Counted from the stretch's first letter, positions 8,770 through 17,444 are shown. The stretch is DNA of 43,919 nucleotides from Paludibacteraceae bacterium (GCA_017387515.1 JAFOFC010000027.1:1-43919); one strand, 5' to 3'. Notes: generated by a model from the sequence alone, not told the origin. Numbers and translations are program-made.

Positions 8770-10077
8770 TTATTCCCATTCGATGGTTGCGCTTGGTTTT
8801 GGCGACATGTCGTAGCAAACGCGGTTTACGTTGGGAACTTCGGCCAAAATACGTTTGGTAATTTTGTCTAAGATAGCCCAGTCAATGTGCTCGATGGTTG
8901 CGGTCATGGCGTCGATGGTGTTTACGGCGCGGATAATTACTGGCCAATCGTAGCTGCGTGCGTTGTCTTTTACACCTACCGATTTAAAATCGGGAACGAT
9001 GGTAAAGTATTGCCATACTTTTTTGTCTAGGCCTGCAAGGGCAAATTCTTCGCGCAAGATAGCGTCCGATTCGCGTACGGCTTCTAAACGGTCGCGGGTA
9101 ATAGCACCCAAGCAACGAACACCCAAACCAGGACCAGGGAAGGGTTGGCGATAAACCATTTCGTAAGGCAAACCTAATTCCAAACCGCAAGCACGAACTT
9201 CGTCTTTGAATAGTTGGCGGATAGGCTCTACCAATTCAAATTGCAAGTCTTCTGGCAAACCACCTACGTTGTGGTGCGATTTTACCATTTTAGCGGTTTT
9301 GGTACCACTTTCTACAATATCAGGATAGATGGTGCCTTGACCCAAGAAGTCGATGCCGTCTAGTTTGCGTGCTTCTTCTTCAAATACGCGGATAAATTCA
9401 CCACCAATAATTTTACGTTTTTCTTCGGGATCTTCTACGTTTTCTAGTTTAGTTAAGAAACGTTCGGTAGCGTCTACATACACCAAGTTAGCGCACAATT
9501 GTTTGCTGAATACGTCTACAACGGCTTCCGATTCGCCTTTACGCATCAAGCCGTGGTTAACGTGAACGCAAACCAAGTTTTGGCCAATGGCTTTTAAAAG
9601 CAAGGCTGCTACCACAGAACTATCTACACCACCCGAAAGGGCCAAAAGCACTTTGCGGTTGCCTACTTGTTGACGAATCAATTCAATTTGGTCGTTAACA
9701 AAGTTGGTCATGTTCCAGTTGGCTTCTGCACCGCAAGTATCAAATACAAAGTCTTTAACAGCTGCTTTAATGGCTTCTTCGTCATTTGTAAATTCGGGTA
9801 GTTTAACATCGCATAATGCTTTGTTGTGACCAGCAGCCATTACAGGGAATCCTGCTTGGTAAATTTCGGGTAAAACGTCAATTTCTACACCGTCAATTAC
9901 ATGGTTAGGACCACCATTGATGATAATGCCTTTTACATTAGGCAATTTTTGCAACTCGGCAGCAGTAATGTCGTGTGGATAAATTTCACTATAAACGCCT
10001 AAGGCGCGGATGGCTCTGGCAAGTACGGTATTTTCGTGGCTTCCCAAGTCCAAAATGACAATCATGTCTTGTTTCAT
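8770..10077 (-). CDS. guaA: Short GMP synthase with degenerate glutamine amidotransferase domain
   Basis: 435 residues, against about 510 for ordinary GuaA. Family role: XMP + ATP + NH3 (from glutamine) gives GMP. The ATP-pyrophosphatase half is intact, with the P-loop LALSGGVDSS (about 145-154), QGTIYPD, the RQPFPGPGLGVR block and the conserved C-terminus PSATIEWE. The N-terminal class I amidotransferase half keeps its first strands (VILDLGS, KGIIINGGP) and its last helix (FVFDTCGAEANWNMTNFV). The region between is collapsed: where the catalytic elbow GICYG should be the sequence reads VMAAGHNKAL (79-88), with Gly83 at the Cys position, and the catalytic His/Glu (HPE) segment is absent. The protein should therefore use free ammonia or a separate glutaminase subunit; this is inference. 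The frame is clean and the active-site half conserved, so it is not an obvious pseudogene. A second, full-length guaA elsewhere is possible. Confidence 0.9.
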   Translation of the reverse strand: MKQDMIVILDLGSHENTVLARAIRALGVYSEIYPHDITAAELQKLPNVKGIIINGGPNHVIDGVEIDVLPEIYQAGFPVMAAGHNKALCDVKLPEFTNDEEAIKAAVKDFVFDTCGAEANWNMTNFVNDQIELIRQQVGNRKVLLALSGGVDSSVVAALLLKAIGQNLVCVHVNHGLMRKGESEAVVDVFSKQLCANLVYVDATERFLTKLENVEDPEEKRKIIGGEFIRVFEEEARKLDGIDFLGQGTIYPDIVESGTKTAKMVKSHHNVGGLPEDLQFELVEPIRQLFKDEVRACGLELGLPYEMVYRQPFPGPGLGVRCLGAITRDRLEAVRESDAILREEFALAGLDKKVWQYFTIVPDFKSVGVKDNARSYDWPVIIRAVNTIDAMTATIEHIDWAILDKITKRILAEVPNVNRVCYDMSPKPSATIEWE

Positions 10078-10122
10078 TGTCGTGAATGTTTGTAGTGGTT
10101 AAATGAAAAGTTTTTCAAGATG

Positions 10123-10130
10123 CAAATTTA
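10123..10130 (-). promoter_or_regulatory. Candidate -7 box for guaA (TAAATTTG)
   Basis: The minus strand reads TAAATTTG, matching the Bacteroidetes TAnnTTTG -7 consensus, 45 nt before the guaA start. No clear TTTG -33 element lies at the expected distance. A 7-bp inverted repeat (TATCGTA at 10180-10186, TACGATA at 10195-10201) lies further upstream, in the divergent spacer shared with the glycosyltransferase gene. Confidence 0.45.
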
Positions 10131-10262
10131 GAAAAAATAATTTTTTTGTAGGTAGTACCTAGGGCATTTTTTTTACAAGTATCGTAAAAAAATATACGAT
10201 AATTATGGTTGCACAGTACTGTTAAAAATGTGCGAAAAAAGGTTTAAAACTAATAAATATGT

Positions 10263-10270
10263 TATCTTTG
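10263..10270 (+). promoter_or_regulatory. Candidate -7 box for the glycosyltransferase operon (TATCTTTG)
   Basis: TATCTTTG fits TAnnTTTG and lies 38 nt before the ATG at 10309. The -33 region is T-rich (TTTA at about 10243) but not a perfect TTTG. It would drive the run GT4-YbhN-like-umuD and possibly umuC. Confidence 0.5.
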
Positions 10271-10308
10271 TACTGACTTTGAATAAAAAATGTATAAAAA
10301 TAGAATAA

Positions 10309-11484
10309 ATGACCTTGGATAAGTTGAAAATAGGATTGTTTAATGAATGTTTTCCGCCAATTCAAGATGGAGTGTCGCAAGTGGTAGAGAATTATGCCCG
10401 ATTGATGCACGAGGGGGGGCACGATGTAACGGTGGCGACAGCTAAGGTTCCTTCATTTGATTATCCTAATCCTTATAAAGTTAAGAATATTTTATCCATC
10501 CCTATACCCGTAAGACGTCCTTATCGTTGGGGATTGCCTACATGGATGGTGCCTTGGCAACCTATTTATAGTTTTCAATCGGATATTATTCACGCTCATT
10601 CTCCGTTTACGGCAGCCCGTATTGCCTTAAAGTTGCGTAAAAAGTATGGCATACCCGTTGTAACAACGTTTCATTCTAAATTTAAAGATGATTTTAGGGC
10701 TTCTGTACCTTCTGATACCATTGTTAATTATATGGTAAAGAATATTATGCAAGTGTTTGAAGCTGCCGACGAGGTATGGGTAGGTGCTCCTGGGGTGATA
10801 GATGTAATGCGTGAATATGGGTATAAGGGCAAGGTTGAGGTGGTTCCTCATGCTATTGATTTTGACTTATCGGGAGTAGATGTCCCTCTTTTAAAAGCTC
10901 AGGCAAAAGCAGAATTAGGTGTTCCTGTAGCAGTTCCTTGCCTGTTGTTTGTTGGTCAAATTATTCATGCAAAGAATGTACTTTATACCTTGGAAGCATT
11001 GCATTTGTTGCATCAAAAGGGCATTCCATTTAAGATGTTTTATGTGGGAAAAGGGAATGCTTCAGCCGAATTAATGCATGCCATAAAACGCTATGGTATG
11101 CAAGATTGTGTAGAGTGGATAGGACAATTGAGCGATAGAGCAACTTTGCAAAAATATTATGCAGCGGCCGATCTTTTTTTGTTTCCCTCTTTGTACGATA
11201 CGTTGGGCTTGGTGGTACGCGAGGCGGCTGCGCATCATACGCCTAGTATCTTGTTGGCCGATTCTACAGCTGCCAAAGGCATTAATCATGCAGTAGAAGG
11301 ATTTATTGCCCCACAGACAACCCCTGCCGATTTTGCGCAAACCTTGCAAAATTGCTTGTCACAGCCTTCGCTTATAAAAGCGGTAGGGCAAACCGCCGCT
11401 CATAGCCTAGGGCTAACTTGGAATCAAGTGATACCAGAAGTTATAGATAGATACAAATCGTTGATAATCAGAAAACAAAGATGA
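10309..11484 (+). CDS. GT4-family glycosyltransferase
   Basis: 391 residues, typical for GT-B fold retaining enzymes. The N-terminal acceptor domain begins IGLFNECFPPIQDGVSQVV, with the usual glycine loop contacting donor phosphate, and contains HAHSPFTAARIA and TTFHSKFKDDF. The C-terminal nucleotide-sugar domain has LLFVGQIIHAKN, FYVGKGNA, and SLYDTLGLVVREAAA, where the first acidic residue of the usual EX7E pair is Asp. Related proteins glucosylate or mannosylate diacylglycerol or lipid carriers on the inner membrane face. The stop overlaps the next gene, a multi-span membrane protein, by ATGA. That pairing suggests synthesis and membrane handling of a glycolipid, which is inference; donor and acceptor cannot be read here. 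Confidence 0.88.
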   Translation: MTLDKLKIGLFNECFPPIQDGVSQVVENYARLMHEGGHDVTVATAKVPSFDYPNPYKVKNILSIPIPVRRPYRWGLPTWMVPWQPIYSFQSDIIHAHSPFTAARIALKLRKKYGIPVVTTFHSKFKDDFRASVPSDTIVNYMVKNIMQVFEAADEVWVGAPGVIDVMREYGYKGKVEVVPHAIDFDLSGVDVPLLKAQAKAELGVPVAVPCLLFVGQIIHAKNVLYTLEALHLLHQKGIPFKMFYVGKGNASAELMHAIKRYGMQDCVEWIGQLSDRATLQKYYAAADLFLFPSLYDTLGLVVREAAAHHTPSILLADSTAAKGINHAVEGFIAPQTTPADFAQTLQNCLSQPSLIKAVGQTAAHSLGLTWNQVIPEVIDRYKSLIIRKQR

Positions 11485-12590
11485 GTAAAAAACAGCAAGT
11501 AGATACCACAGAGCAAACCGTAAAAAAAGGCCTAAATACCAAGCACATTGTGTGGCCGGTTTTATTTGGCTTGATTGGTATTGTTTGGATGATATACAAT
11601 GAATTTTCGCAGTTGGGCGATTCTCCTGTGCCCCTTAGCCATTACATTACAAATACCACCATTTGGTTTTTGTTGTTGTCGGTGGCCTTGATTGTGATTA
11701 GAGACCTTTCGGGCATGGGGCGTTTGTACTTGTTGGCCGATAGAAAATTAGGCTTTGGCGCTTTGTTTCGCATTAGGATGTTGTACGAGTTTACCTCGGC
11801 CGTAACCCCATCGGCTGCAGGCGGTTCTACCTTAGAAATGATTTTTATTAACCGCGAGGGTATCTCGTTTGGCAGAAGTACGGCTATTTGTATCATGTCG
11901 TTGTTTTTAGACGAACTTTCGTTGGTGCTTCTTTTTCCATTGGTATTTTTATTTTTCCCCATTGATATTTTCTTTCAAGTAGCGGGCGAGGCTTCGGCTT
12001 CTATTGCCTCGTTGTTTGCCATTGGCTATTTTGCTAAGTTGATATGGGTTACTATTTTGTTTGTGGGAATTTTTGTAAAACCCCAAGTGATATCGTGGCT
12101 TATTAGTCGTATTTTTTCTATTAAATGGCTTAAAAAGTGGAAGTTTAAAGCTTTTAGAACGGCTGTCGATATCAAGGCTTGCTCTAAAGAAATGCGTCAT
12201 AAATCGGCTGGCTTTTTTATTTCTAATATACTGCTTAGTATGCTGTTGTGGGTGTCGCGTTTCTTAATTGTGAATGCGCTTATTATGGCCTTTGTAACGG
12301 CATCCGATTCGTTAACCTTTGTGGATCAGGTAATTATTGCTGTTCGCCAAGGCATTGTATTGGTGGTTATGATGATAGCACCTACACCTGGTGGTAGCGG
12401 ATTTATCGAAGTGATGTTTGAGTCGTACCTAGGTGAATTTATCCCAGTGGGCATGGTGTCGCTTATCATTGTATCGGTATGGCGTATGCTTACTTACTAC
12501 AACTACTTAATTATAGGGGCAATTATTACTCCCAAATGGATTGCCAAACATTTTTCGCGCAAAAAACAAGACGATAAGGAGGAAAACTAA
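11481..12590 (+). CDS. YbhN/UPF0104 (AglD-like) multi-span membrane protein
   Basis: 369 residues with about seven to eight hydrophobic segments (about 26-46, 60-80, 140-165, 185-210, 235-262, 285-310, 320-345). The family's conserved region is present as EFTSAVTPSAAGGSTLEMIFINREG, with its P-x-x-x-GG core, and a second G-rich P-TPGGSGFIEV motif near the C-terminus. This is the lysylphosphatidylglycerol synthase transmembrane/UPF0104 family; members act in lipid or lipid-linked sugar handling. No catalytic LPG-synthetase domain is attached. The start overlaps the GT4 stop (ATGA), and the stop overlaps the umuD start by 1 nt (TAATG), which implies translational coupling across the operon. Confidence 0.82.
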   Translation: MSKKQQVDTTEQTVKKGLNTKHIVWPVLFGLIGIVWMIYNEFSQLGDSPVPLSHYITNTTIWFLLLSVALIVIRDLSGMGRLYLLADRKLGFGALFRIRMLYEFTSAVTPSAAGGSTLEMIFINREGISFGRSTAICIMSLFLDELSLVLLFPLVFLFFPIDIFFQVAGEASASIASLFAIGYFAKLIWVTILFVGIFVKPQVISWLISRIFSIKWLKKWKFKAFRTAVDIKACSKEMRHKSAGFFISNILLSMLLWVSRFLIVNALIMAFVTASDSLTFVDQVIIAVRQGIVLVVMMIAPTPGGSGFIEVMFESYLGEFIPVGMVSLIIVSVWRMLTYYNYLIIGAIITPKWIAKHFSRKKQDDKEEN

Positions 12591-13009
12591 TGATTCCGCA
12601 TCGTATTGATACAGCTGCCGAGGCCCAGTTTACGCTTTGTGGCGATGTAAAAGCGGGTTTTCCGTCGCCTGCCGAAGATGTAGGTGAAAAATTAGACCTC
12701 ATTCAACTCTTGGTGCGACACAAGGCTTCTACCTTCTTTTTTAGGGTTAGCGGTGTGTCGATGGTAGATGCGGGTATGGACGAGGGCGATATTATCATTG
12801 TAGACCGTAGCCTGTCGCCTTACAACGGATGCAAGGCGGTTTGCTATTTAGATGGCGAATATACAGTTAAGGCGGTAGAGATTGCCGATAAAACCGTTCG
12901 TTTGTTGCCTGCTAATCAAAACAACGCTACCTATCATCCCATAGAAGTAACGGCCGATAATCAATTTGCCATTTGGGGCGTGGTAACCTACGTTATCAAA
13001 AAGATGTAA
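12590..13009 (+). CDS. umuD: UmuD-like S24 autoprotease, error-prone polymerase subunit
   Basis: 139 residues, the usual UmuD size. A short N-terminal arm carries the cleavage dipeptide Ala22-Gly23 in KAGFPSPAED. The nucleophile Ser57 lies in FRVSGVSMVDAGMDEGD and the general-base Lys94 in YTVKAV. RecA filaments trigger self-cleavage to UmuD', which joins UmuC as DNA polymerase V during the SOS response. The start codon overlaps the stop of the upstream membrane-protein gene, so it is transcribed with the GT4 gene unless an internal promoter exists. I saw no obvious LexA-box-like palindrome at its 5' end. Confidence 0.93.
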   Translation: MIPHRIDTAAEAQFTLCGDVKAGFPSPAEDVGEKLDLIQLLVRHKASTFFFRVSGVSMVDAGMDEGDIIIVDRSLSPYNGCKAVCYLDGEYTVKAVEIADKTVRLLPANQNNATYHPIEVTADNQFAIWGVVTYVIKKM

Positions 13010-13035
13010 TGACTCGGGCGTTGCCCTCGTGTCGC

Positions 13036-13061
13036 AAGTCGAAAGTCGAAGGTCGAAGGTC
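13036..13061. repeat. agtcgaa/ggtcgaa tandem octamer run
   Basis: Four degenerate 7-8-mers based on agtcgaa. The 22-nt stretch 13036-13057 recurs in the same orientation at 25374-25395, in each case a short distance before the larger dispersed repeat. Confidence 0.6.
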
Positions 13062-13100
13062 AACTCACCAAATCACCGAATCACCGCATCACCAATAAAT

Positions 13101-13222
13101 TCGGGCACTTTGATATTTCTTTTGCGACTCGGCATAATCAATGCTGGGCACTTCGACAAGCTCAGTGACCGCATTGCTTCTGCTCTCGCTGCTCAAGAAA
13201 CTCGACAGGCTCAGTGACCGAA
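13101..13222. repeat. Dispersed intergenic repeat, copy A (between umuD and umuC)
   Basis: 122 bp almost identical to 25706-25828. It holds an inverted stem (CAATGC 13139-13144, GCATTG 13171-13176) enclosing CACTTCGACAAGCTCAGTG, flanked by cggcata on one side and tctgctctcgctgct on the other. A second, partial core (actcgacaggctcagtgacc) follows at about 13200-13219. The 294-bp umuD-umuC gap (13010-13303) consists largely of this element plus caccgatt-type short repeats; I see no gene in it. Confidence 0.88.
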
Positions 13223-13303
13223 TTTGGTTTACCGCCTCACCGATTCACCGATTCGCCGATTATTCACATTCGTTCATCAACACGTCACCGATTCGTCAAT
13301 AAT

Positions 13304-14563
13304 ATGTTCGCTCTTGCCGATTGTAATAACTTTTTTGTGTCGTGCGAACGGGTTTTTAGACCCGATTTAAACGGCAAACCCGTTATTGTGCTCTCTAATA
13401 ACGATGGGTGTGCTGTGGCACGTAGCAACGAGGCCAAGGCATTGGGCATAAAAATGGGCGACCCCTTGTTTAAAATACGGCATTTGGTACAAAAGCACGG
13501 GGTGGCAGTATTTTCGGGCAATATGGCCCTGTATGGCGATATGTCTAGGCGTGTTAGGCAAACCTTGCAAGATTTCTCGCCCATGGTAGAGGTTTATTCT
13601 ATCGACGAGGCTTTTTTAGACTTGCGTGGGTTGCTAATTGATGATTACGATGCCTACGCCAAGACCATTGCTAAACGTTGTTATCAGTACACGTCTATTC
13701 CTGTTTCTGTAGGCATAGCCCCTACTAAAACCTTAGCCAAGATAGCTTCTAAATTGTGCAAGCAATACCCCAAACTACAAGGTGGTTGCTTTATGCATCG
13801 TCCCCAAGATATCGAAAAAGTGCTGCGTAAATTTCCCATAGGTGATGTGTGGGGGATAGGCCGTCAGTCTACCCAAAAATTATTGCAGTTGGGGGTTGGA
13901 ACGGCGTATGCGTTTACCCAACTGTCCGAAAGTAAGGTGCGGCAATTAATGGGAATAAATGGGGTTAGAACCTGGAATGAGTTACGCGGCGTACCTGCCG
14001 TATTGTTTGAAGAAACCCCAGAGGTGCGTAAATCAATTTGTGTGTCGCGCAGTTTTGCTGCCGAACTATACGATTGCGCTGCGTTGAGCGAACAAGTGGC
14101 TAATTTTGCCATGAAAGGGGCAGAAAAGTTGCGTCGACAAGGTTCGTTGTGCGCCGAGATGACGGTGTTTGCGTATACCAATCGTTTTAAAGAAGATGTG
14201 CCCCAAACCATGGGTAGCAATCTGGTTTGTTTTACCACACCCAGCAACAATCAGCAAGTGATTGTATCGGCTGCTGTGCAGGCTACCAAAGAACTATTTT
14301 GTAGTGGCTATGGGTACAAAAAGGCAGGGGTGGTGTTTACCAAGTTGCAAGACGCTGCGCATACCATGTATTCGCTTTTTGACGATGCCCAAGATAGAGA
14401 GAAGCAACAGCGCTTGTCGGTAGCCATGGATGCCATTAGAAATACCTATGGCAAGCATGCTTTAACCATTGCCTCACAAGGAACTACCAAAGAATATTCC
14501 CTTTCAGAGAACCAGTCTCCACATTATACTACCTTGTGGAGCGATTTGCCTATTGTAAAGTAG
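13304..14563 (+). CDS. umuC: UmuC-like Y-family DNA polymerase
   Basis: 419 residues from the ATG at 13304. An earlier in-frame ATG exists at 13214, but its extra 30 residues are translated repeat. The palm starts MFALADCNNFFVSCERVFRP with metal ligand Asp6; SIDEAFLDL supplies Asp101 and Glu102. The steric-gate Phe region (NFF), helix-hairpin-helix (IGDVWGIGRQSTQKL) and little-finger domain follow, so the polymerase is complete. It is the translesion catalytic subunit that works with UmuD'. Unusually, it is separated from umuD by 294 bp of repeat DNA rather than being adjacent or overlapping. Confidence 0.95.
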   Translation: MFALADCNNFFVSCERVFRPDLNGKPVIVLSNNDGCAVARSNEAKALGIKMGDPLFKIRHLVQKHGVAVFSGNMALYGDMSRRVRQTLQDFSPMVEVYSIDEAFLDLRGLLIDDYDAYAKTIAKRCYQYTSIPVSVGIAPTKTLAKIASKLCKQYPKLQGGCFMHRPQDIEKVLRKFPIGDVWGIGRQSTQKLLQLGVGTAYAFTQLSESKVRQLMGINGVRTWNELRGVPAVLFEETPEVRKSICVSRSFAAELYDCAALSEQVANFAMKGAEKLRRQGSLCAEMTVFAYTNRFKEDVPQTMGSNLVCFTTPSNNQQVIVSAAVQATKELFCSGYGYKKAGVVFTKLQDAAHTMYSLFDDAQDREKQQRLSVAMDAIRNTYGKHALTIASQGTTKEYSLSENQSPHYTTLWSDLPIVK

Positions 14564-14612
14564 TTGCTTGTTGCTTGGCTCCCCGCATTTCAATCGCTTC
14601 GTCGCGGAGCGT

Positions 14613-14646
14613 TAACTCCTAACTCCTAACTCCTAACTCCTAACTC
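14613..14646. repeat. taactcc heptamer tandem repeat
   Basis: 4.9 perfect copies of taactcc in the 85-bp convergent gap between umuC and the DUF5686 gene. No clear terminator is visible there; a weak GCTCC/GGAGC pairing lies just before. Confidence 0.85.
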
Positions 14647-14648
14647 GA

Positions 14649-17189
14649 TTAGAACGTAAAGCTTAGCGATACGCGTACGCCGTTGGCCGCTACGTTAGGA
14701 CGGTCTAGGTAGTTGATACGTCTAACGTAATCTACACGAAGCACTTTTAGAATGTTGTCAATACCTACACTAAATTCCATGTAAGGCTCGTACAAACGGT
14801 TAGGATCGAATGTGCCCGTACCACCAGGGAATTGTAGCAATGTATTGTCAAATGCAGGGTTGTTCTTGTCGGATAGGTAACCCCAATATGCTTTAAAGCC
14901 GAATACTTCGCGCAATTGCAATTTTTTAACGCCCGGAATTAGGTTAAAGAGCAATCCGTTGGTAGAAATACCCAAGTCGATGGTGGCGTATTGGTCGCAC
15001 ACAAACTCCAAGGGGTTTACTTGGCTAAACGACTCGGCCATTACGGTAAACGAGGTGTTGGCATTGGGGCTAAACAAGTAAGGATATGCTACACCACCGG
15101 TCCAAATTTTACCCGCTTTAACGGTAAGGTCAATACGACCAAAGGCCGATATAAAATAGCGTTGGCTGTATTTTAGTTCGGTGGTTTGGTAACCGTAGTT
15201 AGTGCCCAAAATGTCTTTGAAACTAGCTCTGTGGGTTAATTCAAATACAGGGTGGGGGTTCTTTAGGTTGAAACGATAAATACGACCTTGTACAAATTTT
15301 TCTTTGGGCGCGTAACGCAAGGTAATACCCACTTCGTTGTTCACCAAATGGTCAAATTGATTGCCTGTTCCTACTTCGGTAAAACGGATGCTATCGGTGG
15401 GCAATTGGGTTTCTGATTTAATCCATGGATTAACCGAGAAACCACTCATGTCCTCGTAGGTGTACTGCATTTTAAGTTGTTTGTAGTACATCATGTTGTA
15501 AATAGCCATACGTTTAATAGAGTAGGCCCAGTTATCGGTAGGCGAACCTACTGGGTTTTCGCCCAAGGTACGGATATCGTCGGTATAATTTAAGGCAATA
15601 GAGTTAACGGGATACTCGCGTGCGTGGTAACTTTTTTGGTTAAACGAGTACTCAAAATCTAACCCGTATTTCATTTTGTGGTCGTGGAAGCCATACGCCA
15701 TGTAACCTTTGGCAAAGAAATTGGGCGATAGGTTGGCTGTGGTTTCGCCGCCTACACGCAAACGGAAACCTTCTATGGTACTACCACTAAACATGGTGTA
15801 GATAGGACCAATATCAAAGTAGCTAGGATCGCCTGTACGTAAGTAACCCTTAATAAGCAGCTCGGCAATGAACAAAACACCTTTTACAAAGGCATTGTTT
15901 TGCAGCTTGTCTAGGGTGGTGCTTACTTGGCTTTGTGCCAATTGTACACTATCGGTGCGGTAGGCCTGCCAGTGTGTGCTGTCTTGCTTTTTGGCGTCTT
16001 TTAGCACCTTTTCTGTGCCGGCAAAACTTTTTAATATCGAGTCGTTGGGGATGTTAAATTCATAATCCTTAAACGACCTACTACGTTGGGCATAAAAACC
16101 TTGGGTACCTTTTACTAGGTAAAACTCGGCCGTTAGTTGGTCGTCTTGTAGTTCCATGATACCATCATCGTTTAACTTAAAGTTTTGTTCCAAGTGGAAA
16201 CCGTCCAAATAGTTGATGTTGGTATTTTTAGGAATGTCGATGTTTACGTGTTTAATGGCAAGGGTAGAGTCGTCTACCGTAATGTAACCCATAAATCCAA
16301 AGAACGACGAGTTAAAGGGCGTAAATCCTAAGTTAATGTATTTTTCGCCGTCAATCGATATGGTATCTTTGATAAAGAATTTGTAAAAATCGGTAGCAAT
16401 GGGCGATAAAGGACCAACAAAGGGTTTAAAGGCAATGTTGATGTTGCTGTTATAAATGTCAATGTCCTTGAACATTTCGTCCATGTAGGTGGTTAGCCAA
16501 CCTTCGGCAAATAATTGGTCGTCAATCCCTTTTTCTTGTCTACCCGTAACAATTTGCTTTTTAGTGCTGGGCGATTTGCGGTAATATTGAGTCATGGTTT
16601 TTTCTTTCAAAGAAACCATAAGCACTTTTTTACCACTTACAATAGAAGTGTCAGATTGGCTAACAATATCGCTTAACCCTAGGTTTTTGGTGGCTTTGCC
16701 TTCTTTAATGTCGGTAATACCCAACAATAATTTTTCGTAGGTGTCGCGTTGGTAGTAATTGGCATTTTCTATGCGGTTGTCGTTTTTTTGCGCCAAGATG
16801 CGTTTGGCCAATTCTACAGCAGGATTGTTCTTTTTAGAGTAGCTATTTTTGCTGGTAACTTGTACTTCTTGCAACATGTAATCGGTGGGTACCAATTTTA
16901 CATTCATGTGTTTGTTGACGTACTTGTTAAGCGCGTAGGTTTTGGTTTTGTAGCCCAAAAAGGTGAATTCCAATTTGTCGGTATCGTCGGCGTTGAGCGA
17001 GAAATTACCATCAATGTCGGTTTCGTCGCCATACATGGTACCCGCAATGCGAATGGAAATAAAAGGAAGCGTTTCTCCTGTAATAGAGTCGGTTACTGTG
17101 CCAGTAAAAGTAAGTGCCCATGCTGATGAGCTTCCTAGCAAGCAAAAAAGAAGAATAATATAAGATCTAAGTGCTTTCAATTTCCTCAA
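14649..17189 (-). CDS. DUF5686 / carboxypeptidase-regulatory-like outer-membrane protein
   Basis: 846 residues. After a signal peptide (to about residue 25, SSAWA) comes a CarboxypepD_reg-like beta-sandwich (about 28-100: FTGTVTDSITGETLPFISI, DGNFSLNADDTDKLEFTFLGY) of the kind seen at the N-terminus of TonB-dependent receptors. There is no plug or TonB box. The remainder matches the DUF5686 layout: a helical linker (NPAVELAKRILAQKNDNRIEN), a large beta domain, and a C-terminal part rich in alternating aromatic strands ending in LSFTF, a typical outer-membrane barrel terminus with final Phe. Function is unknown; location is predicted to be the outer membrane. It is divergently arranged with pfp. 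Confidence 0.88.
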   Translation of the reverse strand: MRKLKALRSYIILLFCLLGSSSAWALTFTGTVTDSITGETLPFISIRIAGTMYGDETDIDGNFSLNADDTDKLEFTFLGYKTKTYALNKYVNKHMNVKLVPTDYMLQEVQVTSKNSYSKKNNPAVELAKRILAQKNDNRIENANYYQRDTYEKLLLGITDIKEGKATKNLGLSDIVSQSDTSIVSGKKVLMVSLKEKTMTQYYRKSPSTKKQIVTGRQEKGIDDQLFAEGWLTTYMDEMFKDIDIYNSNINIAFKPFVGPLSPIATDFYKFFIKDTISIDGEKYINLGFTPFNSSFFGFMGYITVDDSTLAIKHVNIDIPKNTNINYLDGFHLEQNFKLNDDGIMELQDDQLTAEFYLVKGTQGFYAQRSRSFKDYEFNIPNDSILKSFAGTEKVLKDAKKQDSTHWQAYRTDSVQLAQSQVSTTLDKLQNNAFVKGVLFIAELLIKGYLRTGDPSYFDIGPIYTMFSGSTIEGFRLRVGGETTANLSPNFFAKGYMAYGFHDHKMKYGLDFEYSFNQKSYHAREYPVNSIALNYTDDIRTLGENPVGSPTDNWAYSIKRMAIYNMMYYKQLKMQYTYEDMSGFSVNPWIKSETQLPTDSIRFTEVGTGNQFDHLVNNEVGITLRYAPKEKFVQGRIYRFNLKNPHPVFELTHRASFKDILGTNYGYQTTELKYSQRYFISAFGRIDLTVKAGKIWTGGVAYPYLFSPNANTSFTVMAESFSQVNPLEFVCDQYATIDLGISTNGLLFNLIPGVKKLQLREVFGFKAYWGYLSDKNNPAFDNTLLQFPGGTGTFDPNRLYEPYMEFSVGIDNILKVLRVDYVRRINYLDRPNVAANGVRVSLSFTF

Positions 17190-17206
17190 CGTTTTGAAAA
17201 TCGTTG

Positions 17207-17214
17207 CAAAGTTA
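17207..17214 (-). promoter_or_regulatory. Candidate -7 box for the DUF5686 gene (TAACTTTG)
   Basis: The minus strand reads TAACTTTG 17 nt before the start codon. No convincing -33 TTTG. It predicts a very short 5' leader. Confidence 0.45.
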
Positions 17215-17378
17215 TTAAAAATTAGACGTTTACTATATGCCCGTTCTAAAAAAATAACTTATTTAACTTTTTTGTGCATAATTGGTTACATTGGTGTTAC
17301 AACCACAGCCCCTAAAAAATTGGGAAAGGCTTATAATAGATGCCTAATACAAACCTTGTATATTGGTGCGGGGTAGTA

Positions 17379-17410
17379 TTTGTATAATCGCAGATTTTAT
17401 TGTAAATTTG
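17379..17410 (+). promoter_or_regulatory. Bacteroidetes-type promoter of pfp
   Basis: TTTG (17379-17382), 20 nt, then TAAATTTG (17403-17410): a full match to the -33/-7 consensus. Transcription should start near 17414, giving a leader of about 30 nt to the ATG at 17445. Confidence 0.8.
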
Positions 17411-17444
17411 TGGCTGTTTTGAATATTCATTTAATTTTATTGAT

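Noticed and set aside
8770-10077. guaA as a pseudogene
   Set aside because: The frame is intact, the synthetase motifs and C-terminus are conserved, and the missing part is one clean segment, so a functional variant is more likely.
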